Source: Conexibacter arvalis (lineage in GTDB: Bacteria > Actinomycetota > Thermoleophilia > Solirubrobacterales > Solirubrobacteraceae). Taken from it: a stretch of DNA of 64,000 bases. The DNA lies in contig NZ_JACHNU010000001.1 of the NCBI RefSeq assembly GCF_014199525.1, forward strand, positions 620,001 through 684,000, given 5' to 3'. The notes under the pieces were generated by a model. It ran no database searches and was not told where the DNA came from. It saw only the letters and a program-made list of their open reading frames with translations. The translations under genes and the position numbers were made by a program. Below are positions 56,056 through 64,000 of this stretch, piece after piece. How positions within the stretch are numbered: position 1 is the stretch's first letter; each line of letters starts with the position of its first letter.

Positions 56056-56841
56056 ATGCCGAACGCCGGCAACAACGTCGCCGCCCGCGGCGATCGCGAC
56101 GCAGCCGCGCCGCCGGGGCGCGACGCCGTGCCCGCGCTCGCCGTCGCCGGCCTCGCGAAGCGCTACGGCGAGCGGGTCGCGCTGCGCGACGTCAGCTTCG
56201 AAGCCGGCGCCGGCGAGCTGGTCGCGCTGACCGGGCCCAACGGCGCCGGCAAGACGACGCTGCTGTCGATCCTCGCCGGGATCCAGCCGCCCGACGCCGG
56301 CACCGTCTCGCGGCCGCCGGGCGAGATCGGCTGGGTCCCCCAGCAGCCGGCCGTCTACTCGAAGCTGTCGGTCGCCGAGAACCTGCGCCTGTTCGCGCGC
56401 CTGGAGCGGGTCCGCGACGTCGACGCCGCCGTGCGCGGGATGCTCGAGCAGACCGGCCTCGCCGATCGCGCCGACGACGAGGTCGGCCGGCTGTCGGGCG
56501 GGAACCGGCAGCGCGTCAACATCGCGGTCGGGCTGCTCGCCGCGCCGCCGGTGCTGCTGCTCGACGAGCCCTCCTCCTCGCTCGACCCGCGCCAGCGCGA
56601 GCGGCTGTGGGAGTTCATCGCCGCGCTCGCCGCGCGCGGCACGACCGTCGTCTACTCGACTCACAACGTCCAGGAGGCCGAGCGCCACGCCGACCGCGTG
56701 CTCGTGCTCGCCGACGGCGAGCTGCTGTTCTGCGGCACCCCCGCCGAGCTGGAGGCGGCGGTCGACGGCGAGGCCGCGGCGCGCGGCGCGCGCGACTTCG
56801 AGACGTCGTTCGTCCGCTTCCTCCACGAACGCGGGCACTGA
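56056..56841 (+). CDS. ABC transporter ATP-binding protein
   Basis: 261 residues. Walker [19 protein letters not shown]-loop WVPQQPAVY, signature [17 protein letters not shown], Walker [13 protein letters not shown], and H-loop STHNVQEAE. It belongs to the CcmA/NatA-like drug or polysaccharide export group. The permease gene follows 9 bp later, so the pair forms one exporter. The N-terminal 25 residues are extra. Confidence 0.93.
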   Translation: MPNAGNNVAARGDRDAAAPPGRDAVPALAVAGLAKRYGERVALRDVSFEAGAGELVALTGPNGAGKTTLLSILAGIQPPDAGTVSRPPGEIGWVPQQPAVYSKLSVAENLRLFARLERVRDVDAAVRGMLEQTGLADRADDEVGRLSGGNRQRVNIAVGLLAAPPVLLLDEPSSSLDPRQRERLWEFIAALAARGTTVVYSTHNVQEAERHADRVLVLADGELLFCGTPAELEAAVDGEAAARGARDFETSFVRFLHERGH

Positions 56842-56850
56842 GGGGACGGC

Positions 56851-58194
56851 GTGCGCTGGCTGCTGCTGAAGGACCTCCAGATCCTGCGCCGCTCGCCGCT
56901 GCTGGTGGCGCTGCTGATCGTCTACCCGATCCTGATCGCGCTCCTGATCGGCTCGGCGCTGTCGCGCGGCCCGGGCAACCCGTCGATCGCGATCTTCAAC
57001 GAGGTGCCCGCGGAGCAGCGGACCTTCGAGGTCGGCGGCTCGTCGGTCAACGCCGACGAGTACCTGCCGCAGCTGTCGAGATCGGTCGACGTCGTCAGCG
57101 CCGAGTCGCGCGAGGAGGCGATCCGGCTCGTCGAGCAGGGCAGGGTGCTGGCGGCGGTGATCCTGCCGCCCGACATCGCCGAGCAGCTCGCGAGCGGGCG
57201 CCGGCAGCCGACGATCGAGGTCGCCTACAACGGCGAGGACCCCGTCAAGCAGCGCTACGTCGAGTCGGTCGTCAAGGCGCGGATGGCCGACGCCAACGCC
57301 GCGCTGACGGAGAAGTACGAGCAGGTCACGCTCAGATACATCGACATGCTGCGCGACGGCGGCGAGCTGACGATCCTTGGGCGCGAGGTGCCGATCCTTG
57401 GCCTGCGCGACTCGAGACGGATCCTCGACTCCGTGATCGCGACGCTTCCCCGCGACGCGCCGGAGCGCACCGCGCTCGACCAGGTCAACCGCTTCGCGAC
57501 GCTCGCGATCCAGAACCTCGGCGTCTCGACCGACGTCCTGCGCTCGGTCGGCGAGCCGATCGCGGTCAGACAGACGGTGATCGGCGGCAGAAGGACGCCG
57601 CTGGACGACTACGCGATCGCCGTCGCCGCGGCCGTGTCGCTGCTGTTCCTGACCGTCCTGCTGGCGGCCGGGCTGCTGGCGCTCGAGCGCGAGGAGCACG
57701 CCTTCTCGCGGCTGGTGCGCGGGCTCGTCTCCAAGCTCGGGCTGCTGGCGGAGAAGGTCGGCCTCGCCGCACTCTGCTCGCTGCTGGTGACGCTGGCGCT
57801 GCTCGTCGGCCTCGGCCTCTTCTTCGTCGAGCTCGACTTCGCGCGGATGCCGCTGTGGCTCGCGGCGCTGGCGCTCGGGTCGACCGCCTTCGCGGCGCTC
57901 GGGGTCGCGCTCGGCGGGCTGGCGCGGGAGGTGCGCGCCGCGTCGCTGCTCGCCTTCCTGCTGTCGCTCCCGATCGCCTTCCTCGCGCTCGTCCCGGCCG
58001 GCTCCGTGTCGGGCTGGGCCGCCGACGCGATCGCGGTCGTCTGCGCCCTGTTCCCGTTCAAGGCGACGCTGCAGGCGCTCGACGTCGCGCTCAACGACGC
58101 GCCCGAGAGCTTCGCCGCGCCGCTCCTGCACCTCGCGGCGCTGACGGGGCTCTACGTCGCGATCGCGCGGCTGGCGCTGCGGCGCTTCGCCTGA
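56851..58194 (+). CDS. ABC transporter permease (ABC-2 type)
   Basis: 447 residues, GTG start. One N-terminal membrane helix ([18 protein letters not shown], about 17-35), a large outer domain (residues about 45-250, with the [12 protein letters not shown] motif found in ABC-2 permeases), then five helices at the C-terminus with [19 protein letters not shown] between the first two. It pairs with the ATPase before it; the substrate is unknown. Many AGA codons, in contrast to the ATPase gene. Confidence 0.88.
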   Translation: MRWLLLKDLQILRRSPLLVALLIVYPILIALLIGSALSRGPGNPSIAIFNEVPAEQRTFEVGGSSVNADEYLPQLSRSVDVVSAESREEAIRLVEQGRVLAAVILPPDIAEQLASGRRQPTIEVAYNGEDPVKQRYVESVVKARMADANAALTEKYEQVTLRYIDMLRDGGELTILGREVPILGLRDSRRILDSVIATLPRDAPERTALDQVNRFATLAIQNLGVSTDVLRSVGEPIAVRQTVIGGRRTPLDDYAIAVAAAVSLLFLTVLLAAGLLALEREEHAFSRLVRGLVSKLGLLAEKVGLAALCSLLVTLALLVGLGLFFVELDFARMPLWLAALALGSTAFAALGVALGGLAREVRAASLLAFLLSLPIAFLALVPAGSVSGWAADAIAVVCALFPFKATLQALDVALNDAPESFAAPLLHLAALTGLYVAIARLALRRFA

Positions 58195-58272
58195 GCGCGA
58201 GCGGCCCGGAGCGGGCCGACGGTGTCCGGTCAGCGCCCGCCGGCTCGGCGCGAGCGCGCATCCGCTCGCCGT

Positions 58273-58278
58273 TATCCT
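58273..58278 (+). promoter_or_regulatory. -10 box TATCCT upstream of hemB
   Basis: TATCCT ends eight bases before the hemB ATG. It overlaps a palindrome, CCTGGCCAGG (58276-58285), which also contains the AGGA that could act as ribosome site. Confidence 0.45.
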
Positions 58279-58286
58279 GGCCAGGA

Positions 58287-59270
58287 ATGGCCTTTCCCCT
58301 CACCCGCATGCGCCGCCTCCGCCGCACCGGCGCGCTGCGCGGGCTCGTGCGCGAGACGCAGCTCGACGCGGGCGACTTCATCCTCCCCTTCTTCGTGACC
58401 CACGGCAGCGACCGCCGCGAGCCGATCGCCGCGATGCCCGGCGTCGAGCGGCTGTCGATCGACCACGTCGTCGCCGCGGCCGGCGAGGCGGCGGCGCTCG
58501 GCATCCCGGCCGTGATGCTGTTCGGGATCCCCGACCACAAGGACGACGACGGCTCGGGCGCGTGGGACGACGAGGGGATCGTCCAGCTCGCGACGCGCGC
58601 GATCAAGCGGGCGCACCCCGACCTGCTCGTGATCCCGGACCTCTGCCTCTGCGAGTACACCAGCCACGGCCACTGCGGCGTCCTGCGCGCCGACGGCCAC
58701 GTCGACAACGACGCCTCGCTCGAGCTGCTCGCGCGCACCGCCGTCTCGCAGGCGCGCGCCGGCGCCGACGTGATCGCGCCGAGCGACATGATGGACGGGC
58801 GCGTCGGCGTGCTGCGCGGCGCGCTCGACGAGGCCGGCTTCGCCGACCTGCCGATCCTCGCCTACTCGGCGAAGTTCGCCTCCGCCTTCTACGGCCCCTT
58901 CCGGGAGGCGGCCGTCTCGACGCCGGCCTTCGGCGACCGCCGCAGCTACCAGATGGACCCCGCCAACGGCGACGAGGCGCTGCGCGAGGTCGCGCTCGAC
59001 GTCGAGGAGGGCGCCGACATGGTGATGGTCAAGCCGGCGCTCCCGTACCTCGACGTGATCCGCCGCGTCAAGGAGATGACCCGCCTGCCGGTCGTCGCCT
59101 ACAACGTCAGCGGCGAGTACGCGATGGTGAAGGCCGCCGCGGCGGCCGGCCACCTCGACGAGCGCGCGACGGTGCTCGAGACGCTCACCGCGATCCGCCG
59201 GGCCGGCGCGGACGTGATCATCACCTACCACGCCAGCGACGCCGCCCGATGGCTCCAGGAGGCGACATGA
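58287..59270 (+). CDS. hemB: Porphobilinogen synthase (delta-aminolevulinate dehydratase)
   Basis: Condenses two 5-aminolevulinates to porphobilinogen. 327 residues. The zinc-binding Cys cluster is complete ([14 protein letters not shown]), so this is the Zn-dependent type. The Schiff-base lysines are in [14 protein letters not shown] and [12 protein letters not shown]. It overlaps the next gene by ATGA. First gene of a haem cluster hemB-ahbAB-like-hemL. Confidence 0.97.
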   Translation: MAFPLTRMRRLRRTGALRGLVRETQLDAGDFILPFFVTHGSDRREPIAAMPGVERLSIDHVVAAAGEAAALGIPAVMLFGIPDHKDDDGSGAWDDEGIVQLATRAIKRAHPDLLVIPDLCLCEYTSHGHCGVLRADGHVDNDASLELLARTAVSQARAGADVIAPSDMMDGRVGVLRGALDEAGFADLPILAYSAKFASAFYGPFREAAVSTPAFGDRRSYQMDPANGDEALREVALDVEEGADMVMVKPALPYLDVIRRVKEMTRLPVVAYNVSGEYAMVKAAAAAGHLDERATVLETLTAIRRAGADVIITYHASDAARWLQEAT

Positions 59271-60352
59271 CCGACGCCGGACAGGCGACCCCGAAGCTCC
59301 GCAGCCGCAGATACGGCGCCGCGATCCCGCTCGACGAGCTCGACAGACGGCTGCTCAACCTGATGCAGGGGAAGTTCCCGCTGCAGCCGCGCCCGTTCCG
59401 CGCGGTCGCCGAGCTGGCGGAGGTCGACGAGGCGACCGTCCTGCACCGCGTCCAGCACCTGCTCGACCAGCGCATCATCCGCCAGGTCACGCCGATCTTC
59501 GACACGCGCGCGCTCGGCTACGAGTCGATGCTGGTCGCCGCCAAGGTCGACCCCGACAACCCGCACCGCGCCGCGAGAGTGATCAACTCCCACCCCGGCG
59601 TCTCGCACAACTACCTGCGCAACCACGACTTCAACATGTGGTTCACGATCGCGACCGAGCCCGACTCGAAGCTCGGCCTCGAGGGGACGCTCGACGTGCT
59701 CGCGCGCGAGGCGGGCGCCACCTCGGTCCGTCAGCTGCCGACGCTGAAGCTGTTCAAGATCCGCATGGACCTGGAGATGGAGGGCGACACGAGAGCGCTC
59801 GCCGCCCAGGCCGTCGCCGCCGATCCGGTCGAGCTCGAGCCGCAGCCCTACGACGACTTCGACGTCGCCGTGATCCGGGCGCTGCAGGGCGACATGCCGG
59901 TCGTCGAGGAGCCGTACGCGCCGGCGGCCGCGCAGCTCGGCGTCACGCAGGAGCGGCTGCTCGACCACCTCGCGGGGATGCAGGAGCGCGGGCTGCTGCG
60001 GCGCGTCGCCGCGATCCTCTTCCACCGGCGGGCCGGCTTCTCCGCCAACGGCATGGGCGTCTGGAAGGTGCCCGAGGCGCGGATCCTCGAGGTCGGCCGG
60101 CAGATGGCCGCCGTGCGCGGGATCTCCCACTGCTACCAGCGTCCGACCTACGAGGACTGGCCCTACTCGGTCTTCACGATGGCCCACGGCCGCTCGAAGG
60201 AGGAGTGCGACGCGATCCTCGACTCGATCGCCGAGACGCACGGCATCAGCGAGCGCGCGACGCTCTACTCCTCGACCGAGTTCAAGAAGATCCGCCTGCT
60301 CTACTTCACCGACGAGTTCAAGGCGTGGGAGCGCGAGCACGCCGGCGTGTGA
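59267..60352 (+). CDS. Fused AhbA-AhbB-like siroheme decarboxylase (Lrp/AsnC fold)
   Basis: 361 residues made of two tandem Lrp/AsnC-like units. Unit 1 (about 20-180): [19 protein letters not shown] winged helix, then [18 protein letters not shown]. Unit 2 (about 190-350): the second winged helix, then [23 protein letters not shown]. These two blocks are the signature of AhbA/AhbB and NirD/L-type siroheme decarboxylases rather than of amino-acid regulators. In the families known, they make didecarboxysiroheme for haem or haem d1. Here one gene carries both halves between hemB and hemL. A regulator role cannot be excluded. Confidence 0.85.
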   Translation: MTDAGQATPKLRSRRYGAAIPLDELDRRLLNLMQGKFPLQPRPFRAVAELAEVDEATVLHRVQHLLDQRIIRQVTPIFDTRALGYESMLVAAKVDPDNPHRAARVINSHPGVSHNYLRNHDFNMWFTIATEPDSKLGLEGTLDVLAREAGATSVRQLPTLKLFKIRMDLEMEGDTRALAAQAVAADPVELEPQPYDDFDVAVIRALQGDMPVVEEPYAPAAAQLGVTQERLLDHLAGMQERGLLRRVAAILFHRRAGFSANGMGVWKVPEARILEVGRQMAAVRGISHCYQRPTYEDWPYSVFTMAHGRSKEECDAILDSIAETHGISERATLYSSTEFKKIRLLYFTDEFKAWEREHAGV

Positions 60353-60365
60353 CACGCTGCCGCGC

Positions 60366-61658
60366 ATGCCAGAACCGACGCTGAACGACGCCCGCTCGGC
60401 CGCGCTCTATGCCGAGGCGCTGCGGGTGCTGCCCGGCGGCGTCAACTCGCCGGTCCGCGCGATGCGCTCGATCGGCCGCGATCCGATCTTCGTCGCCGGC
60501 GGCGAGGGACCGGAGATCGTCGACGTCGACGGCAACCGCTACCTCGACTACGTCTGCTCGTGGGGGCCGCTGATCCACGGCCACGCCCATCCCGTCGTGC
60601 TCGACGCCGTGCGCGAGGCGGCGGCGCGCGGCACCAGCTTCGGCGCGCCGACCGCCGGCGAGGTCGAGCTGGCCGAGGAGGTGGCGGCGCGGATCCCGTC
60701 GGTCGAGATGGTGCGGATGACCTCGTCGGGCACCGAGGCGTCGATGAGCGCGCTGCGGCTTGCCCGCGCCGCGACCGGCCGCGAGACGATCCTCAAGTTC
60801 TCCGGCGCCTACCACGGCCACGTCGACGGGCTGCTGGCGGAGGCCGGCTCCGGCCTCGCGACGCAGGGGATCCCCGCCAGCCCGGGCGTCCCGGCCGCCG
60901 CGACGGCCGCCACCGTGATCGTCGGCTGGAACGACGCCGAGGCGCTGCGCGCGGCGACCGAGCGCCACGAGCTGGCCGCGATCGTCGCCGAGCCCTATCC
61001 GGCGAACATGGGCCTCGTGCCGCCCGCGCCGGGCTTCCTCGAGCTGCTGCGCGAGCGCGCCGACGCCAACGGGGCGCTGCTGATCTTCGACGAGGTGATC
61101 AGCGGCTTCCGCGTCGCCCGCGGCGGCGCCCAGCAGCTGAGCGGCGTCACCCCCGACCTGACCGTGCTCGGCAAGGTGATCGGCGGCGGGCTGCCGGCGG
61201 CCGCGTACGCCGGCCCGCGCGCGCTGATGGAGCGGGTCGCACCCGCCGGCGACGTCTACCAGGCGGGGACGCTGTCGGGCAACCCGCTCGCCGTCGCCGC
61301 CGGCCTCGCGACGCTGCGCCTGCTCGACGACGACGCCTACGCGCGGCTCGCGGCGACGACCGAGCGGCTCGCGAGCGGGCTGCGGGCCGCGGCCGCCGAC
61401 GCCGGCCGCGCCGTCCACGTGACCGCGGCGACCGGCCTGCTGACCGTCTTCTTCGGCGCGGGGCCGGTGCGCGACTACGCCGACGCCGCGGCCTGCGACC
61501 GCGACGCGCACGCCGCCTGGTGCCGCGAGCTGCTCGCGCGCGGGGTCTATCCGCCGCCGTCGCAGTTCGAGGCGTGGTTCCCTTCGCTCGTGCACGACGA
61601 CGACGCCATCGACCGGACGATCGAGGCGGCTGCGGCCGCCTTCGCCGCGATCGCATGA
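60366..61658 (+). CDS. hemL: Glutamate-1-semialdehyde 2,1-aminomutase
   Basis: Makes 5-aminolevulinate from glutamate semialdehyde. 430 residues. LPGGVNSPVRAMRSIG at the start, SSGTEASMSALRLARAATG, KFSGAYHGHVDGLL, FDEVISGFRVARGG, and the PLP lysine in LGKVIGGGLPAAAY. It shows that the cell uses the C5 route. It follows the decarboxylase by 13 bp and overlaps the next gene by ATGA. Confidence 0.97.
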   Translation: MPEPTLNDARSAALYAEALRVLPGGVNSPVRAMRSIGRDPIFVAGGEGPEIVDVDGNRYLDYVCSWGPLIHGHAHPVVLDAVREAAARGTSFGAPTAGEVELAEEVAARIPSVEMVRMTSSGTEASMSALRLARAATGRETILKFSGAYHGHVDGLLAEAGSGLATQGIPASPGVPAAATAATVIVGWNDAEALRAATERHELAAIVAEPYPANMGLVPPAPGFLELLRERADANGALLIFDEVISGFRVARGGAQQLSGVTPDLTVLGKVIGGGLPAAAYAGPRALMERVAPAGDVYQAGTLSGNPLAVAAGLATLRLLDDDAYARLAATTERLASGLRAAAADAGRAVHVTAATGLLTVFFGAGPVRDYADAAACDRDAHAAWCRELLARGVYPPPSQFEAWFPSLVHDDDAIDRTIEAAAAAFAAIA

Positions 61659-62179
61659 CCGCGCTCGACGACCTCGGCGCCGCGCTGCGCGCGGAGGGCG
61701 GACTGCTCGCCGCCGCGCTGGCGCCGCCGGCCGCTCCCGACCCGCATGCCGAGCTGGTCGCCGCCGGCCCGCGCGCGCGGCAGGCGCCGGCCGAGTACGG
61801 CCTCGTCTTCGCCGCCGTCCGCGAGGGCTACCTGCTCCACTACGGCGACGGCCGCGTCGTGCGGCCCGACGATCCCGACCTCGGCCTGCTCGGCGGCGAC
61901 CGGCTCTACGCGCTCGGCCTCGCCCGGCTCGCCGCGCTCGGCGATCTCGAGGCGGTCGCGGAGCTCGCCGACCTGATCTCGCTCTGCGCCCAGGCGCACG
62001 CCGACGGGGACGTCGAGGAGGCGCGACGGCTCGCCGACGCCGCCTGGGCGGCGGCCGCGACCGCGGTCGGACATGGCCCGAGCGACGCGCACGCGCGCGC
62101 CAAGGATGCGGCCCGCTCCGGGGACGCCGACGCGCCCGCCTTGCTGCTGGCAGTTGCCGACGCGCCGGATCGCCCATAG
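61655..62179 (+). CDS. Uncharacterised Ala-rich protein coupled to hemL
   Basis: 174 residues, ATG overlapping the hemL stop. Soluble, helical, Ala-rich. A middle segment (EYGLVFAAVREGYLLHYGDG, then LLGGDRLYALGLARLAALGD) has the look of a compact conserved fold. I do not recognise the family. Translational coupling with hemL suggests a role in the same pathway or only in the same operon. Confidence 0.75.
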   Translation: MTALDDLGAALRAEGGLLAAALAPPAAPDPHAELVAAGPRARQAPAEYGLVFAAVREGYLLHYGDGRVVRPDDPDLGLLGGDRLYALGLARLAALGDLEAVAELADLISLCAQAHADGDVEEARRLADAAWAAAATAVGHGPSDAHARAKDAARSGDADAPALLLAVADAPDRP

Positions 62180-62275
62180 CTGTCGGGTCGGACGCAACCC
62201 GTGCGACGCGTGGTGGTGTTCAATCGCTATGGTTCCCGCCGCGATCCATCCGGGTCGACGAAACGGACTCTGAAC

Positions 62276-62938
62276 GTGACCGACAAGCACAAGAAGACCT
62301 CCCCCTACACCGCCGATCGCGGCATCCCCGGCGCGTTTGAGGGAGAGACCGTCACCCGGCGCCGGTTCATGAACGTGACCGCGCAGGGCCTCGGCGGCGT
62401 GGCGGTGGCCGCCTTCGCGCTCCCGGCTCTCGGCTTCGCCATAGGGCCGGTCTTCGAGCGCACGAAGATGCAGTGGCAGGACCTCGGCCCGCTCGGCGAC
62501 TTCAACGACGAGGAGTACATCCCCCGCGTCTTCACGATCGTCAACGGGATCGGCGAGGCCGGCAAGACGACCGCGTATGTCCGCCTGCGCAACCCTGAGA
62601 TCGACACCGAGCCCGAGGACCAGTACAACCGGGTCATCGCGATTTCGACGCGCTGCAACCACCTTGGCTGCGCCGTCCGCTTCACGCCCGCGGCCGGCAA
62701 GTTCCTCTGCCCCTGCCACGGCGGCGTCTACGACTTCCGCGGCCTGCGCGAGGGCGGTCCGCCGGTCCGCCCGCTCGACCGTTTCTACACGAGAATCGAG
62801 AACGGCACCGTGCTCGTCGGCGCGCGCTACAGCGTCAACAGCGAGCTGCGCCGCTTCTCGCCGCGCGACCCGGGCCAGCCGCTCGACGGCATCGGCCAGT
62901 ACCTGTACCCGGCCCGCTTCTCGACGCCGGAGAAGTAG
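62276..62938 (+). CDS. qcrA: Rieske iron-sulfur subunit of a cytochrome bc/b6f-type complex
   Basis: Electron carrier of menaquinol-cytochrome c reductase. 220 residues with GTG start (62276) fitting the family; an in-frame GTG at 62201 is possible. A twin-arginine-like signal anchor is present (TRRRFMN, then GLGGVAVAAFALPALGFAIG). The [2Fe-2S] ligands are in STRCNHLGC and FLCPCHGG. Only 3 bp before the cytochrome b gene. Confidence 0.94.
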   Translation: MTDKHKKTSPYTADRGIPGAFEGETVTRRRFMNVTAQGLGGVAVAAFALPALGFAIGPVFERTKMQWQDLGPLGDFNDEEYIPRVFTIVNGIGEAGKTTAYVRLRNPEIDTEPEDQYNRVIAISTRCNHLGCAVRFTPAAGKFLCPCHGGVYDFRGLREGGPPVRPLDRFYTRIENGTVLVGARYSVNSELRRFSPRDPGQPLDGIGQYLYPARFSTPEK

Positions 62939-62941
62939 TCC

Positions 62942-63748
62942 ATGCCCAGATTCAGAATCCCCACGCCCACCGTGCCTGCGGCGCTCCAGCCGAAGCCGAA
63001 GCGCCCCGGCTCCGCCCAGGGCCCGGCGACGCCTGCCGAGCAGGCCGCCGAGGGCGGCATCCACGTCGTCGACTGGATCGACGAGCGCACCTCGCTCTCC
63101 GGCGGGCTGCGCTGGATGATGTTCCGGAAGGTGCCGAAGGGGACCAACTGGTTCTACACGCTCGGCTCCGCGACGATGTTCGCCTTCCTGTCGCAGGCCG
63201 TGACCGGGATCTTCCTGGCGATGTACTACGACCCGTCGCCGACGCGCGCGTACGAGTCGGTCCGCTACATCGTCAACGACGCGTTCCTCGGCGAGTTCGT
63301 CCGCGGCATGCACAGATGGGGCTCCACCGTGATGGTGATCCTCGTCTTCCTGCACATGGCGCGAACGTTCTTCTTCGGCGCCTACAAGTACCCGCGCGAG
63401 CTGAACTGGGTCATCGGCGTCGCCCTCCTCATCCTGACGATGGCGATGTCGTTCACCGGCTACCTGCTTCCGTTCGACCAGCGGGCCTACTGGGCGACGA
63501 TCGTCGGCGTGAACATCAACGGCACCGGTCCGCTCGTCGGTCCGTACCTGTCCGACTTCCTGCGCGCCGGCCCGGAGTTCGGGGCGACGACGCTCTCGCG
63601 CTTCTACGCGATTCACATGATGCTCGTACCAGGTCTCATCGCCGCGCTGATCGGCGCGCACCTCTACCTCGTCGCGAAGCTGGGCACGACCGCCCCGCCG
63701 TGGCTGAGAGCGAAGACCGAGACGAAGCTTGACGAGGACGAGGTCTGA
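62942..63748 (+). CDS. qcrB: Cytochrome b (b6-type, N-terminal half)
   Basis: 268 residues, four main membrane helices. Haem-binding His pairs are in RGMHRWGSTVMVILVFLHMA and SRFYAIHMMLVPGLIAAL/GAHLYLV. The size and the absence of the PEWY part show a split, b6-like subunit; the next gene carries PEWY. This is unlike the single long QcrB of mycobacteria and streptomycetes. Confidence 0.94.
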   Translation: MPRFRIPTPTVPAALQPKPKRPGSAQGPATPAEQAAEGGIHVVDWIDERTSLSGGLRWMMFRKVPKGTNWFYTLGSATMFAFLSQAVTGIFLAMYYDPSPTRAYESVRYIVNDAFLGEFVRGMHRWGSTVMVILVFLHMARTFFFGAYKYPRELNWVIGVALLILTMAMSFTGYLLPFDQRAYWATIVGVNINGTGPLVGPYLSDFLRAGPEFGATTLSRFYAIHMMLVPGLIAALIGAHLYLVAKLGTTAPPWLRAKTETKLDEDEV

Positions 63749-63754
63749 TTCGCG

Positions 63755-64000
63755 ATGAACCAGCTCGAGAAGGAGCAATACCTCCGCGAGTACGCGCAGC
63801 TGAAGGCGCAGGGCAAGCCCTTCTTCCCCTACGCGATCGCGAAGGACTCGGCGATGGCGGTGATCACCCTCGCCGTCATCATCATCATGTCGATCGTCCT
63901 CGGCGCCGAGCTCGGCCCGAAGGCCGACCCGACGACGACGACCTACGTCCCGCGCCCAGAGTGGTACTTCTTCTTCCTGTTCGAGGTGCTGCGGATCATC
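63755..64000 (+). CDS. Cytochrome b C-terminal/subunit IV-type protein (QcrC-like), truncated by window end
   Basis: The first 82 residues only. A membrane helix (about 33-52, AMAVITLAVIIIMSIVLGAE) is followed by ADPTTTTYVPRPEWYFFFLFEVLR, which holds the PEWY quinol-site motif of cytochrome b subunit IV. In some Gram-positives this protein is fused to a cytochrome c domain; the end lies outside the window. The frame is open to the last base. Confidence 0.92.
   Translation, partial: MNQLEKEQYLREYAQLKAQGKPFFPYAIAKDSAMAVITLAVIIIMSIVLGAELGPKADPTTTTYVPRPEWYFFFLFEVLRII

Noticed and set aside
56049-59270. 1073-codon frame running from the ABC genes through hemB
   Set aside because: Only its last 327 codons, from the ATG at 58287, are real (hemB); the first part is a shadow of the ABC ATPase and permease genes.

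Overview
The window is a very GC-rich bacterial chromosome segment. Gene content points to a flagellated, Gram-positive-type (monoderm) actinobacterium, most likely Thermoleophilia/Solirubrobacterales (Conexibacter-like). It has rod, hook-junction, export and MS-ring genes but no P-ring or L-ring genes (flgI, flgH), actinobacterial FHA/PASTA-kinase cell-envelope signalling, a Rieske/cytochrome b6-type respiratory complex, and dnaA-dnaN-recF-gyrB-gyrA synteny around the origin. The taxonomic call is an inference from gene content; there is no rRNA gene in the window.

Layout. 1-17662 is a flagellar island: flgB-flgC-fliE-fliF-fliG (minus), fliS plus a FliT-like chaperone (minus), flaG-fliD (minus), a large TPR glycosyltransferase (minus), the flagellar sigma factor fliA (plus), an unrelated GH97-like glycosidase (minus), then flgF, flgG, flgJ-like, flgN, flgK, flgL, fliW and csrA (plus). 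Five of its transcription units carry an excellent sigma-28 promoter (TMAA-N15-NCCGAYNN) and a sixth a weaker one, so the sigma factor gene lies inside its own predicted regulon. 17833-30728 is an envelope-signalling island: three Ser/Thr kinases, two FHA proteins, the PP2C phosphatase, RodA/FtsW and PBP2/PbpA, in the classic fhaA-fhaB-pstP-rodA-pbpA-pknB order. 30818-33157 holds a methyltransferase, pheA and an HNH endonuclease.

33300-48500 is the replication-origin region: gyrA, gyrB, dciA, recF, dnaN and dnaA on the minus strand; rpmH, rnpA, yidD, yidC, jag, a small LAGLIDADG-type protein, rsmG, parA and parB on the plus strand. The probable origin is at 42954-43312 and/or 41442-41567. tRNA-Ile(GAU) follows parB. 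48720-58194 is mixed: a BFN-domain protein, an aminotransferase, a phosphodiesterase, GtrA, a GT-C-like membrane protein, YmdB and an ABC exporter. 58287-62179 is a haem cluster (hemB, a fused AhbA-AhbB-like siroheme decarboxylase, hemL, an unknown gene). 62276-64000 begins a Rieske/cytochrome b operon that runs off the end.

The most interesting unexplained structures are: (i) the sigma-28 promoter set; (ii) paired intergenic hairpins at three places, with conserved inner cores and unrelated but perfectly self-complementary outer arms; (iii) two perfect parS half-sites split by 13 bp just upstream of the LAGLIDADG gene, with a related 16-bp motif near 28.9 kb; (iv) a 15-bp motif shared by the regions upstream of dnaA and gyrB; (v) a stand-alone transcription unit downstream of gyrA with a 15/16 match to the full 16S anti-SD complement, a 14-codon micro-ORF and a strong terminator; (vi) uneven use of AGA arginine codons; and (vii) -10 boxes placed 6-8 nt from start codons, implying leaderless mRNAs.
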